Below, in pieces: positions 11,010 to 20,732 of a DNA stretch of 64,000 bases. Position 1 is the stretch's first letter. The number at the start of each line of letters is the position of its first letter. Source of the stretch: Triangularia verruculosa (taxonomy: Eukaryota > Ascomycota > Sordariomycetes > Sordariales > Podosporaceae); contig MU863891.1 of the NCBI GenBank assembly GCA_033296885.1, positions 62,001-126,000 of the forward strand, written 5' to 3'. Both the position numbers and the translations under genes were made by a program. The notes beneath the pieces are model-generated. The model did not search any database, was not told the DNA's origin, and was given only the letters and a program-made list of their open reading frames with translations.

Positions 11010-12676
11010 CAGGTGTAAGGCCGATGTCTATCAACCATCAGGGGGAAGGTGCGGATCCGGCACACCAAGCGAGGCGAGCCCGGCATTGCCTCACAACTCT
11101 CTCTCTAAAGGTTCATAGGTACCTAGGTGAGGTGTGGTTTACCTTCACTCTACAACATGAAAGGTGATATCAGGAGTGATGATTTTGGGCCCTCAGTTCC
11201 GCAGCCTCAATGTCAAGCCCTTACTCATTGTTGAGGCGTCGCACAGACACACACCCTCACTTTCATTTGGTAAAATGCAGTAAACAATATTCACAAGGCC
11301 ACTAGAGGGTGTGAGGTGTGGTAAGGAACCCAACAGTTAGATTAAAGCATTGATTAACCTAATGAGGAGAGAAGAAGACTGTTTAAACGAGCGGGAAAAA
11401 GCCTCCTTATATATACTAAGAGTACTCCGGGAGACCGAAGGTCTTTAAATCGCTCCGTAGAGCTTAGAAATTAAATCCTTCTTTATAAGTAATTCGTAAG
11501 CTATCCGTATACCCGTAAAACGTAATTATATACCGGTTTTCTATCCTCCGTAACTCTCTTAAGCTCGCTAAAGCAAGTATTCCGGTCCCATACCCTCTAG
11601 AGCTCACCTAAGCCTTAAGCTCTTAGTCAAACCCCTACTTTTCACATAAGGTCGTCAATAGTGCGACGTTCAGTATCGTCCTCTACCAGAGCTGCCATCA
11701 GGGTACTTTAATGGGGGGATTTGAACACCATTTATCCACTTTCCATTAATAAGGCATTTTGTCCGCCTCCAAAGTAGAATCGCTCTTTGTTTAATAACCA
11801 CTTTGCCCCATTACACCTTTTCGCGTTCCCCATTGTGTCGACATTGCCCTTGTCAATCAGTTTAACCTATATCTTTCCCCAGTTGGACCTACCAGCATCA
11901 GACCTTCCCCCCATCCAAGATGTAGGTACGTGGCGGTACCTAGGTACTTATGGCCCACATTTGGATACCGAGCTGTGTCTGTCCAGCCGCGCCCTATTGC
12001 AGTGGCCCGATTTGACGGCCTGCCAATCAAACACGCGAGCTTTTCCTCCCGCTGCGACAACACCACGCTGCGGTGCGGCGGCATAGCACTCGACCAGGTC
12101 ATTTCACACTGCACAATTGTCTCTCGACTATCAGAGCATGGTTCAATTTTTGAACTGAGTAAGTTGACTTCGGGATTGGTGGTTGATAAATACTCACACC
12201 AAGAAATGAGCAGACACCCGAGACGCTTGGATTTTGTGTTTGGAAACAGGCCGCCCCTGTCTTGGGACGCTTTCCAGACTGAAGTTCACCATCCGTTTGC
12301 GTTATGAGGGAGAAATAATGCACGTGCGAGCTGGAGCGATGGGGAGTAGAAACGCCTACTCATCGGTCATTGTTTGCAGCTTCGCTAGTTTGCTCTGCCA
12401 GCCTTACCGGTACATACACGGATCTCATGCAAACAAGGCGGATCCCGCAACTTCCTGGGAGATCGGCAGCACGGCCGAAAAGGGGTCACCCCAAACCTAT
12501 AGCCGCCAATGGCACGCAAACCCGAGCTGATGGGCACTCTATGTGACATCTACTTTGGAGCGATGTCTTCGCTACTTTTCTTTTACTCTTCCCCCGTCAT
12601 GTAATTTGACTAGCCACTCCCAGCTACTATTCCGCCTCCTCCCGCTTCTTAGCTATCACGTACTTATGACCTCAAC
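11010..12676. other. Intergenic, including a RIP-like relic at about 11,390-11,640
   Basis: No gene recognised. The segment from about 11,390 to 11,640 is richer in TA and poorer in CA/TG than its flanks and reads like a short decayed transposon fragment with no open frame. The remainder (11,650-12,676) is ordinary composition and includes the presumed promoter of the membrane-protein gene at 12,677. Confidence 0.4.
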
Positions 12677-13811
12677 ATGTCGACCGTCACTCGAACATGG
12701 CAAGAACAAGAACGGCTACGCATCGAAAAGGAGAAGGAAAATGAGAGGATTAGACTTGAACAAGAGAGGGAAAGAGCGCGGATTGAACGGGAAAGGGAGG
12801 CGGAGAGGATACGAGTCGAGAGCGAACGTGCTCAAAAGGAGAGCCAGCGAGTGGCATCATTACGAGCAGCCGCTTCCAGGACGATGACGACGACAAAACC
12901 AGCAGCAGAGATGATAACTACCCCAAGAACACCGTCAACAACATCGACATTAGCACCACCACGACTGCTTTCTACCACAACAACGACGATTTTTGTTCAA
13001 GTGACCACCAATGGCCCCCGACCGACCAGTACAATACGGCTTTCCGTTATACCCATCGAACCGAGCCCTACAGTCTCGAATACGACAGGTGCTGTAGCTT
13101 GCGGTCAGTCTGGTTACTTTGATTGTCCTCCCGAGTATGGTGGCGGTTGCTGTCCGATAGGGTTCGCTTGCAGCAAGGGTGATGTTTGTGTCTCTCCACA
13201 ACTCGAAAATGACAAACCTCATGAATCCTTGCCCTGTCCGGGCCATAAGGGGTACTTTGCATGCAAAGAGGACATTGGTGGTACGTACAGGTGATTGATC
13301 ATCACCGAAGGGGCACCGTCGCATATGGAAACTGACGTTTACCAGGAGGCTGTTGTCCAGCAAACTATGCCTGTATCAAGGATAGTCACTCTCAGTGTCG
13401 GCTGTCGGACTCAGGCCTTGTATTCACCAATGTCGATCGGCTTGCAACACGAATAGCAGTCCCCACCACACCACCAAAGAGTGATGAGTCGGCTTCCACA
13501 GGGTATCCGGGACCACCATCCCCGTCAGAGACCCCACAACCTGCTATTGGAACTCCAGAACAGGCTGTGGGCATTATTGTGGGCGGAGTCATGATTTTAG
13601 TGCTCTACCTGCTCGGTAGCTGGCTGCTATTTTTTTACAGACAGCGGCGAAGGGACTTCCGACCGCGTAAAAGCTTTCGAGTACTTCAAGTGCGATCGCA
13701 ATGGAGGGATGCCCGAGCAAAAGCCAGGAACGAGCTCCCTACTCACCATGGGATGTCGGAATTGCCCGTTTCAACCTCCCGTTCTGGATCCCCTCGTCCG
13801 CCCCTACCAAC

Positions 13812-13843
<32 letters not shown>

Positions 13844-14130
13844 CAACAGCAGCAACGCTTGAAGCAACCAAAGAGAAACAAGTCAACCCGACACACCCAC
13901 TCCCGCCACCACCACTCCAGTTGCGTTCACCGCTTTCACTCGAGCCACAAACTCCACTCACTGCGCTCTCCGATCCGTCGCCTTCGGCCACTCTTTCCAC
14001 CCAGGCACACACGCTCCCCTCTGCTGTCTCGGCACTAAGCCCAACCGCACTGGAAGAGCTGCCTCCCCTGCTCCCGCCACCGAGCATCCCACTCCCGCCC
14101 ACTCCGACAAAAGCGCCCACGGGGAAGTGA
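12677..14130 (+). CDS. Cysteine-rich single-pass membrane protein with charged coiled-coil N-terminus
   Basis: Predicted 462-aa protein. Exon 1 is 12677-13280 and exon 2 is 13346-14130. The 65-nt intron 13281-13345 (donor GTACGT, acceptor TTACCAG) joins DIGG-GCCPANYAC, which restores the second of two homologous cysteine modules. Order: an Arg/Glu-rich helix (residues 1-60), a Thr-rich mucin-like stretch, module 1 (CGQSGYFDCPPEYGGGCCP), module 2 (CPGHKGYFACKEDIGGGCCP), a Pro/Ser spacer, one transmembrane segment (VGIIVGGVMILVLYLLG) and a Pro/Thr-rich tail with a CAN-triplet repeat. The module resembles the GGGCCP cysteine motif of fungal surface proteins. There is no N-terminal signal peptide in this frame, which is odd for extracellular cysteines; an upstream exon may be missing. 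Function unknown. Confidence 0.7.
13808..13857 (+). repeat. CAN-triplet microsatellite in coding sequence
   Basis: CAC/CAA triplet run that, in the frame used, encodes Pro then Thr repeats in the tail of the membrane protein. It is likely length-variable and frame-preserving. Confidence 0.8.
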
Positions 14131-14813
14131 AAGAAACTCGAATGGATGACGTGTCGGATCAGCGTGACCCTGTTTGTCTACATGGACAGAAAGGGTACAC
14201 AAATGTTGTCGATAGGGCAAAAAGGAAAAGTTCCAGGCGGCCCAGTGGAACAAACAGTGAACACTGGTAGATGCAAATAAGAGTATGGCCGGATTGCACA
14301 AGGAGCAAGAAATGGATGGAACATATCTGCTGGAAAGGAAAGGGGGGGGGGGGGGTGTTGCTGGGGTGATGTGAAAGTGGAGTTGTGCATGTGGTGGACT
14401 TGGGTACGAGTATTGCACAAATGAGTACTTATGCAGTTGATGTTAATTATGAATGCATCAAGGTTATGACAATACAGTGCGGACTCGTTTTATGCAATAG
14501 ACTGTTTATGAATGCAGTGCGGTCTATTTATGCAACTACAGGAAGGATTGGTGAAGCATATGCAATTTATGCAGAGCCGGTAAGATGTTATGCGAGCGTG
14601 CATAATCGAGGGGCTCAGGGGCTAGGATAGGGGAAAGGAACGAGTACGACTGAGAAATGCAGTTGACTTGTACTTTGAATGACAGAAAATAAACATGATA
14701 TGCATAGTTTTAAGGTTCAAGGTGTAAGTTACTTTCTGTGTACCAATCTCATCCCAAATCATCTCCGCCATCTCAATCCTCATTTGGCCCGAGAATGGCA
14801 GTTGAGAACATTG
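14131..14813. other. Intergenic with a 14-base G run
   Basis: No gene recognised. A homopolymer of 14 G lies at 14342-14355. The stretch separates the 3' ends of two convergent genes. Confidence 0.5.
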
Positions 14814-16703
14814 TCAGTCATGACCAATTGCCACCATCGCCGACAGCTCCCGAACAGGTTTGGGCTGAGGTGCCCGAGCCCACACTTTTACTCTAGGCTC
14901 GTTCAAAACGTCTCGCAGGTCATTTACTGTGAGATCAGAGCTTCTTTCCGTCAACAGATATTTAGAGCGCGTAGTGCTCCCGGGCAAAGTAGGCGTCACC
15001 TCATGCCCGGCCTCCTGTGTGTCATACACTCCCTGTTCGTCGTCCACTGTGTACGTGACATCGGTGAGTTTCCCCTTGACTCGTATCCTGCGGCCGGCAC
15101 CATCAGTTGCGCTGAGCTCAACGGTTACTGGGTGGTTGTAACGTTTTGTTGTGTTCTTGACGGAGAGAGGCTGCGAGCAAGCAAGCTTCACCGGAGCAGG
15201 CCTCTGATACACCTGATGCGTATCTTCCGTGGCGTATGTGACATCAGTCAGAGTCCCGTTGACTCGTATTTTGCGACCAGAATCATCAGTCGCACTGAGC
15301 TCAATGTGCACAGGGCGGTTGTAGCCTCGTGTCATGGTCTTGACGGCAGTAGGCTGTGAGTGGACAGGCTGTGAGTGAACCGCCTGCGAGGGAACCGCCT
15401 GCGAAAGAACCGGCTGTGAGGGAACCGGCTGAGAGGAAACTGGCTCAGAGGGAACTAGCTCAGAGGGAACTGGCTTAGAGGGAACTGGCTGAGAGGGAAC
15501 ATCTGGCTGCGAGGCAGTTGGCTGCAAGGAAACCGGCTGTGAAGGAACCGGCTGCGAGAGAACTGGCTGTGAGGGAACCGGCTGTGAGGGAGCAGACTGT
15601 GAGAAAACTGGCTGAGAGGGAGTAGATGGTGGGGTGACAAGTTGTGTCGGGAGGAATTGAGCAGGGATTGGTTGTGCAGCCACAGACTTCGCCTTCGGAA
15701 CATATGTCATGTTCTTAATCTCGGCACAGACCTCCCGAAAGGTCGGGTCTCTTTCTGACCAAAACCGGCACATGGTAGCATGATCAGCATGAATGGGCCT
15801 TTGAATCTCATCAGGAATATCCAGCTGAGCTGCTGTTGCAGATACTATCAGTGCCTTGGCACCAGGAATTTTCACCGGTTCATAGAAGCTGACGATGGCC
15901 CATCGTGGGACTGTGTTCCCCGACTCGTCCTCTAGCACCATCAGATAACGAAACCTGTCATCAGATCGATGAGTTCTTCAGAGTCTCGTTGAAGAGTCTT
16001 AACAAGACGGGACCGTTTAGGTCGCCCAATTGAAAGTCGACCTGCAGGCCTGTCGAAAGAGGGATAGAATTTGGCATAATGATCCCAAGCATCAATGGCA
16101 GATGGTATGTGGGGTGTCCCAAAGAAGAGCTTTAATGTGTCAGTCAACGGATAACAGTTTTGGTAAGATTTGCAAAGCTTACAATTCCTATCGTTTCTTC
16201 GAAAACTCCATGGAAGCGCACATTGTACGTAGCTACATGCAGAGCTTTTCTAACAACGAGTCCTCCTAGGCAATGAGCGATGAAGATAATTGGTCGGTGG
16301 AGCTTGATGTCTTGGCGTTGACCAGTCAAGTCAGAAAGGAGAGCATGGGCAAGCTCTCGGATGTTTGGAGTGGACTCATTGCGGTTGCGGTATAGGTTAC
16401 CGTTGTATCCGAAAGATAGGACTCGGGCGTTTGGAAAAGCCCGAGGAAGGAGATCTCGAGGCCACAATACCGTCTCAGCAGCGTTACTCTTTCTGTCGTT
16501 GGATGGTCTGACATACTCCCACGTTTTGATTGGGTCACCGTTGATGCCGTGGATGAAAACAATGCTGCGGAATGGACAGATGGGTCAGCATATGCAATTT
16601 GTGCTATCTGCTCGACTGGCAGAGCTTACTCCATTTCCAAGGCCTCCGGCACATCAGAACCCGGATCTGGATGGAGCTGGCGGAGTGAAACTTCACCTGG
16701 CAT
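14814..16703 (-). CDS. SesB/SERAC1-like alpha/beta hydrolase with Cys nucleophile and repeat tail
   Basis: Predicted hydrolase domain of the fungal SesB (lipase-like) class, an effector domain in cell-death/allorecognition proteins. Exons: 16703-16630, 16564-16183, 16129-about 15955, then about 15931-14814. The introns 16629-16565 (GTAAGC...CGCAG) and 16182-16130 (53 nt, GTAAGC...AAAG) are clear. The domain shows MDIVFIHGING, the elbow IAHCLGGLVV (Cys about residue 122 where Ser is usual), LFFGTPH and HADHATMCRF. Between 15932 and 15960 the frame changes: only a 23-nt GT-AG gap or a 1-nt indel joins the halves. The tail has a SQPVP-type linker (minisatellite) and two copies of a 30-residue motif, then a conserved-looking end. 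With the 23-nt gap the product is about 582 aa. The start is the first in-frame ATG before the domain. Confidence 0.7.
15045..15150 (-). repeat. Second copy of the 30-residue tail motif
   Basis: Encodes a segment starting YNHPVTVELSATD and ending GRRIRVKGKLTDVTY. 22 of 30 residues match the copy at 15231-15336. The pattern alternates polar and hydrophobic residues around a central D-x-x-G turn. Confidence 0.8.
15231..15336 (-). repeat. First copy of the 30-residue tail motif
   Basis: Encodes a segment starting YNRPVHIELSATD and ending GRKIRVNGTLTDVTY. It is separated from the second copy by roughly 35 variable residues rich in Pro, Lys and Gln. Confidence 0.8.
15345..15640 (-). repeat. SQPVP-coding minisatellite
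   Basis: About twenty imperfect copies of a 12-15 bp unit encoding SQPVP/SQPVL/SEPVS-type pentamers, in the linker between the hydrolase domain and the repeat tail. Units are multiples of three, so copy-number changes keep the frame. Confidence 0.85.
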
Positions 16704-17166
16704 CTTGGGCTCGAGTGGGGTGGTTTGAGGCTTGGTTGGGGTACCTGGTATTCTCCCGTGTAATCCGGCACGCGGGTATTCGAAGAATCGGGAATTGATG
16801 TCAAAAAGGATCAGCCATCATGAAACGTAAGCGAAGGAAAACAACCTAAAAGATACGGCACTTTGCCAATTGATGTGTTGAACACAACTGCAGACATGTT
16901 GAATTTGACGTACCTGGTTGAATTCATCATTGGTTTGGGCTGCGGCATTGCAACCCGACTGCCGCCCACACAGAACTGGTGGTAGGAATCTCATTGGAAG
17001 GCCAATTTTATGCCAACTCAGCAATGCAGACACCCCAGTTTAGGCCTTGACAGTGGCTACCGCGGGTTTACCAGAAGTTCATAAGAGTTCAATCTATCAT
17101 ACCTGCCTGGTACGCGTTTGTTTACCATTTCTTTTCTCCACAAGCTGTGGACATTCTAGTTGACAT
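16704..17166. promoter_or_regulatory. Shared upstream region of two divergent SesB-like genes
   Basis: 463 nt between the start codons of the minus-strand gene (16703) and the plus-strand gene (17167), which presumably carries both promoters. Extra 5' exons for the minus-strand gene cannot be excluded, since a short ORF with ATG lies near 16,900 on that strand. Confidence 0.5.
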
Positions 17167-18370
17167 ATGCCGATGGATGCAGAACGCTGTGCACAAAATC
17201 TCGAAACCGCCAAGAAGGGGTTTCTGGGCCTCTATGTCGTGCATGAGCCACCACTGGATGGCCGGGAGGAGGGTGAGAAGGTTCTTGAGTACGTGATAAT
17301 CAGGTACCCATTAATACAGCCCTCGTATTTTCAACCCTTTCTGGCATTCAGGTGCTGACAAATTCCACTGGGAAGTATTGTTTTAGTCCATGGCTTGAAT
17401 GGTCACTGTGTGCAGACTTGGACTCATCCAGGTATCAGCTGGAGTGATTGGTTGAAAGGCATTCCTCAGAGTGTGTTCTGGCCCACTGAACTTTTACCCG
17501 AGAGAATCACGAATACGCGTATCATGACCTACCAATATGGGAGCAAAGCGCTCCTTAATACATCGGTAGCTACGCTATCAGACACAGCTGACGACTTGAT
17601 GCTACGAATACAGCGTCAGCGCAGAGCGTTGGGGTCTGATGGTCCGATCGTCTTTGTCGCTCACAGTTTGGGAGGTATCGTCGTCAAAAAGGCAAGGATG
17701 TTCAAAACCGGGCAACCACAGTTGAGATTTTACTAACTGCTAGGTATTTGCATGCTGCAGGCCATTTTCAGGGCAAATGACAGGTACGACAAATGTTGGC
17801 AAGACATTGGCAATGCAACAAAGGGAATTGTGAGTGTTACAACTGAGACTTCCACCTGTGCCAACTGTAGCTGATGAACCACGACAGGTCTTCTTTGGAA
17901 CACCTCACCGAGGATCCGATGCAGCCACAAGTTTCATTCCAGTGCAAAAGATCACAGGAGTTGTCTTGGGCAAGTCGCGCTTTATACCACTACTCAAGAC
18001 CCACTCAGATGGACTCCGCGAAGTGTCGGATGAGTTCCGTCATGTCGCAGCAAGATACGCTCTTATAACCTTCTACGAGCAAGATAAACACCCCATTCTT
18101 CGAAAAGTGGTAGGTTTGCGGTCCATTGACCGGTCAATATGTTTCCAAGCGCCCGCTAACCGAAGCCAACAGATCGTAGACAGGGTATCGGCAATGATGG
18201 GCATGCCACACGAAAATATTATGGTCCTTGGAGGAGACCACTCGAGCATGTGTAAGTTTTTACATAATGACTCGCGCTTCCAAGCTGTTTGGAAGGCCAT
18301 ACAGTCGGCAGCAAAGGGTGTCGGTAGTCGCCGAGCGTCATCCGCAGTTACAGACCCCAAAATCTCTTAA
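17167..18370 (+). CDS. SesB/SERAC1-like alpha/beta hydrolase, canonical Ser nucleophile
   Basis: Stand-alone hydrolase of about 308 aa in five exons: 17167-17288, 17376-17691, 17761-17829, 17888-18109, 18173-18370. Joins give VLD-IVLVHGLNGH, IVVKK-AIFRAND, TKGI-VFFGTPHRGS and RKV-IVDRVSAMMG. The second intron uses a GC donor (AAG|GCAAGG), a perfect TACTAAC branch and acceptor TGCAG; the last is an in-frame 63-nt intron. Key elements: KKGFLGLYVVHEPP at the N-terminus, the oxyanion loop VHGLNG, the nucleophile elbow VAHSLGGIVV (Ser about residue 137) and the terminal catalytic-His segment GGDHSSMCKF. It has no NACHT or repeat extension. The domain serves as an effector in fungal NLR-type proteins; SERAC1 itself acts in phospholipid remodelling. 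Substrate unknown. Confidence 0.85.
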
Positions 18371-18870
18371 ACGTGATTTAAGATTGGTTGAAGGACTATG
18401 AACGGGTAAGCTATGTAGCTATAGCGTGCGGGATGAGATATTTGATTTCTATGAAGGTAGTGTGGAGAGAGAGATCAATAGAGGGTTAAAACTGCAAGTC
18501 GAAAGGCTCAGCCGACTTGTTTAACGGGGTCACTTCCTGCGATTACTTGCAAGTGAAGAGTAGAGAATTTTGGAAGCTCGACAATAGGATCTATAGCTCT
18601 ATAGGGATATATATACGGGAGGTATGACATTTGTGCGCTGCTTTGAAAGCTTTATTTTTGTTCGGTCAACACCAAAAGATTAGTGGGCGTAAGGTATGTG
18701 CCTTATCCTGTGGAGCAGGAAGCTATTCAAGATATTACGGCAAGGCTCGATGGAGCAGTTCACTGAGGTGGTATTCAAGAAATTACATGTAGGCCAAGGA
18801 GCAGGGTGCTTAGGGAGCTTAGCGTACAGGTCTGATAGGTGGATGGAATGCTCTGGTGGGATATAAGGCT
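18371..18870. other. Intergenic, no gene recognised
   Basis: Trailer of the hydrolase gene and AT-rich spacer leading to the inverted-repeat element. No open frame of note. Confidence 0.45.
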
Positions 18871-19316
18871 GTGATCTTTTGGCCCAAAAAAAGGCTATAT
18901 GAACCACTTTATATGAAGTAGTTCAGGAGTGGCCCGTGTGCCCCAAATGAAGGCTTTCTTACGTATTGGCCAATATAGTGCCAAGGCCCTGGTTGAGGCC
19001 GGTGGTGGCCGGTTAAAGCTTAAAAAAAGCCCTATAAAGTAGAAGCTTCAGTAGGTATAAGCGCTATTTTAATGGGCGCGAGCGCTGTAGGCCGGTCTTC
19101 TAAAGTATTTCTATCGCTTTTTAGCCCGGAAGTGGTTTATAGGAAGGTGGATATTTTTAAAGGATGTGGTTGGCTAGAGCTTAAAATGTACGGGCTTTTC
19201 TTTAGAAACTATTTTCCTTCTAATTTAGTTGTTGAACTGGTTTAGACGAAAAAGATCTCACATTTGAAGTACTTCATATGAACCACTTCAGAGGAAAATT
19301 ACGGCCAAAAGATCAC
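18871..19316. mobile_element. MITE-like inverted-repeat element, about 446 bp
   Basis: The outer 14 bp GTGATCTTTTGGCC (18871-18884) recurs inverted at 19303-19316. Further in, both ends share an inverted block containing TATGAAGTASTTCA (left 18910-18926, right 19264-19278). ATATGAACCACTT occurs at both ends (18897-18909 and 19276-19288). The interior (18930-19260) has no open frame and a TA-rich, decayed look. The shape suits a small non-autonomous DNA transposon; a clean target duplication was not identified (TA is possible). Confidence 0.5.
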
Positions 19317-19482
19317 GCCCTAAAGACGGTCCTGTACGCTCCTTTTGAACTTTTTCTTTTCTTCAGTCAACATCAACAGTTCAATACATGCTTCAAGATA
19401 ACTGCGTGTGTTCTAAGCTCAACATATCCAGGATTGACACTTCCTCAGGTAGCCACGATAAACAAGCAGCTGCACCAGTTCC

Positions 19483-20074
19483 TCACATTTTGCCCTGCAC
19501 AGACCTCGATCTCTCTCTTCCCTTCAGATTCCTTGCCTTCTCCCTCAACCCCAACATTTCCATCTCAAGAGCATGATACATCACAGTCTTGGCCTTTGAA
19601 AGAGGATTCGATCCAATCTGCGTTGGAACGCTATCCCGCAGCCTGGCCGCCAACTTCCATTTATCCTCCTCTATATCGCGCGCGTAATAGCACAGTTCCC
19701 AGTTCTTGGATCTCTCGGCTCTCAACGCGGCTTCCAAGTCGGAAATAGTTTTACTGGTGCCTGCATCAAGCGCCCTCCTAATTAGCGAGTGGCGCAAAGA
19801 GGATTCAGCGAGGCCCTCCCGTAACAACTGCCGCATGCTTTGAAGATCCTCGATCAAGTCACGCTTTTCCCAGTCAAATCGCCAGGCGAGAACTCTCAAT
19901 CTGGAGCAAGAATGATTGAGTACCTATATTGACGATCCCCGCTAATTTAGCAACTTCTTCGTCCTGCCTCTTACAGTTCTGGTCTTCCAAAGTCTCAATG
20001 TCACCGCACTGTTGTTGGGCTGACCGCGCAAGCAACTTCAAGTGCTGCTGAAGAAGATCCAGCTCGGTTTGCAT
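19483..20074 (-). pseudogene. Coiled-coil coding region with broken frame
   Basis: Two open frames on the minus strand, 20074-19874 (MQTELDLLQQHLKLLARSAQ) and about 19915-19483 (RFDWEKRDLIEDLQSMRQLL), read as one charged, heptad-rich, helical protein. They are in different frames, and no intron of normal length joins them; candidate GT-AG pairs leave a stop or are under 35 nt. It is either a small gene with a missed exon or a decayed one. No family recognised. Confidence 0.35.
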
Positions 20075-20732
20075 GAATGTTGACTACTCGTTTGCATGCG
20101 CTTTGAGACGGTATTTTCGGGGTCCGGGGTAAGGTGATTCTTTCGATTTAGGTGGCATGATTGGGTTGCAGGTAGAGGTCGCATAGAGATGGTGAATGAA
20201 CGAAAGCTACCTCAAAAAAAGCCAATGAAGAGCAAATATAGATCTTCAACTTGTGTGCTACGGTCCAGAGCAGCAGTGACAGGCACAACCTACTAGCTGA
20301 GGTTGGCGACAGTGCTCCCCACATTCCAGGTTGTGTCGCTATTGTTGGGCTGGTTTATGGGCCCACCCAACCCATGGACAGAAAATGGCAGGCTGCAACG
20401 CAAGACTCAGGGTTCTAAAGAGAGTAAACAGGCGTAATAAGAAAGTTAATTAGCCTCTCAGCAGACCTCACGCCCTAAGATCGAATGTAGGTATGTTCCA
20501 ACGCCCATTAGACCATACCTTTGAGGGTGGCTAACTGCCCAGATTGCTTAACAGTTTCTCTTTTGTTGTCCAGGGCGTGCCACCTCACGTGCAAGCATTG
20601 GGCACCAATCCTACAGACCGTCTTGGCAGCGATTGTTCAAAGCCACACTGCCACTATCTACCTTATCTTAAGTGACAACCCATCGTCTTGCTCACTCGGC
20701 CAGCTGCTGATCTTACACTTGAGCTTGGAGTT
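20075..20732. other. Intergenic, no gene recognised
   Basis: Presumed promoter side of both the coiled-coil fragment and the NACHT fusion gene. The frame of the fusion gene is open upstream to 20688 but only from a non-ATG codon. Confidence 0.45.
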
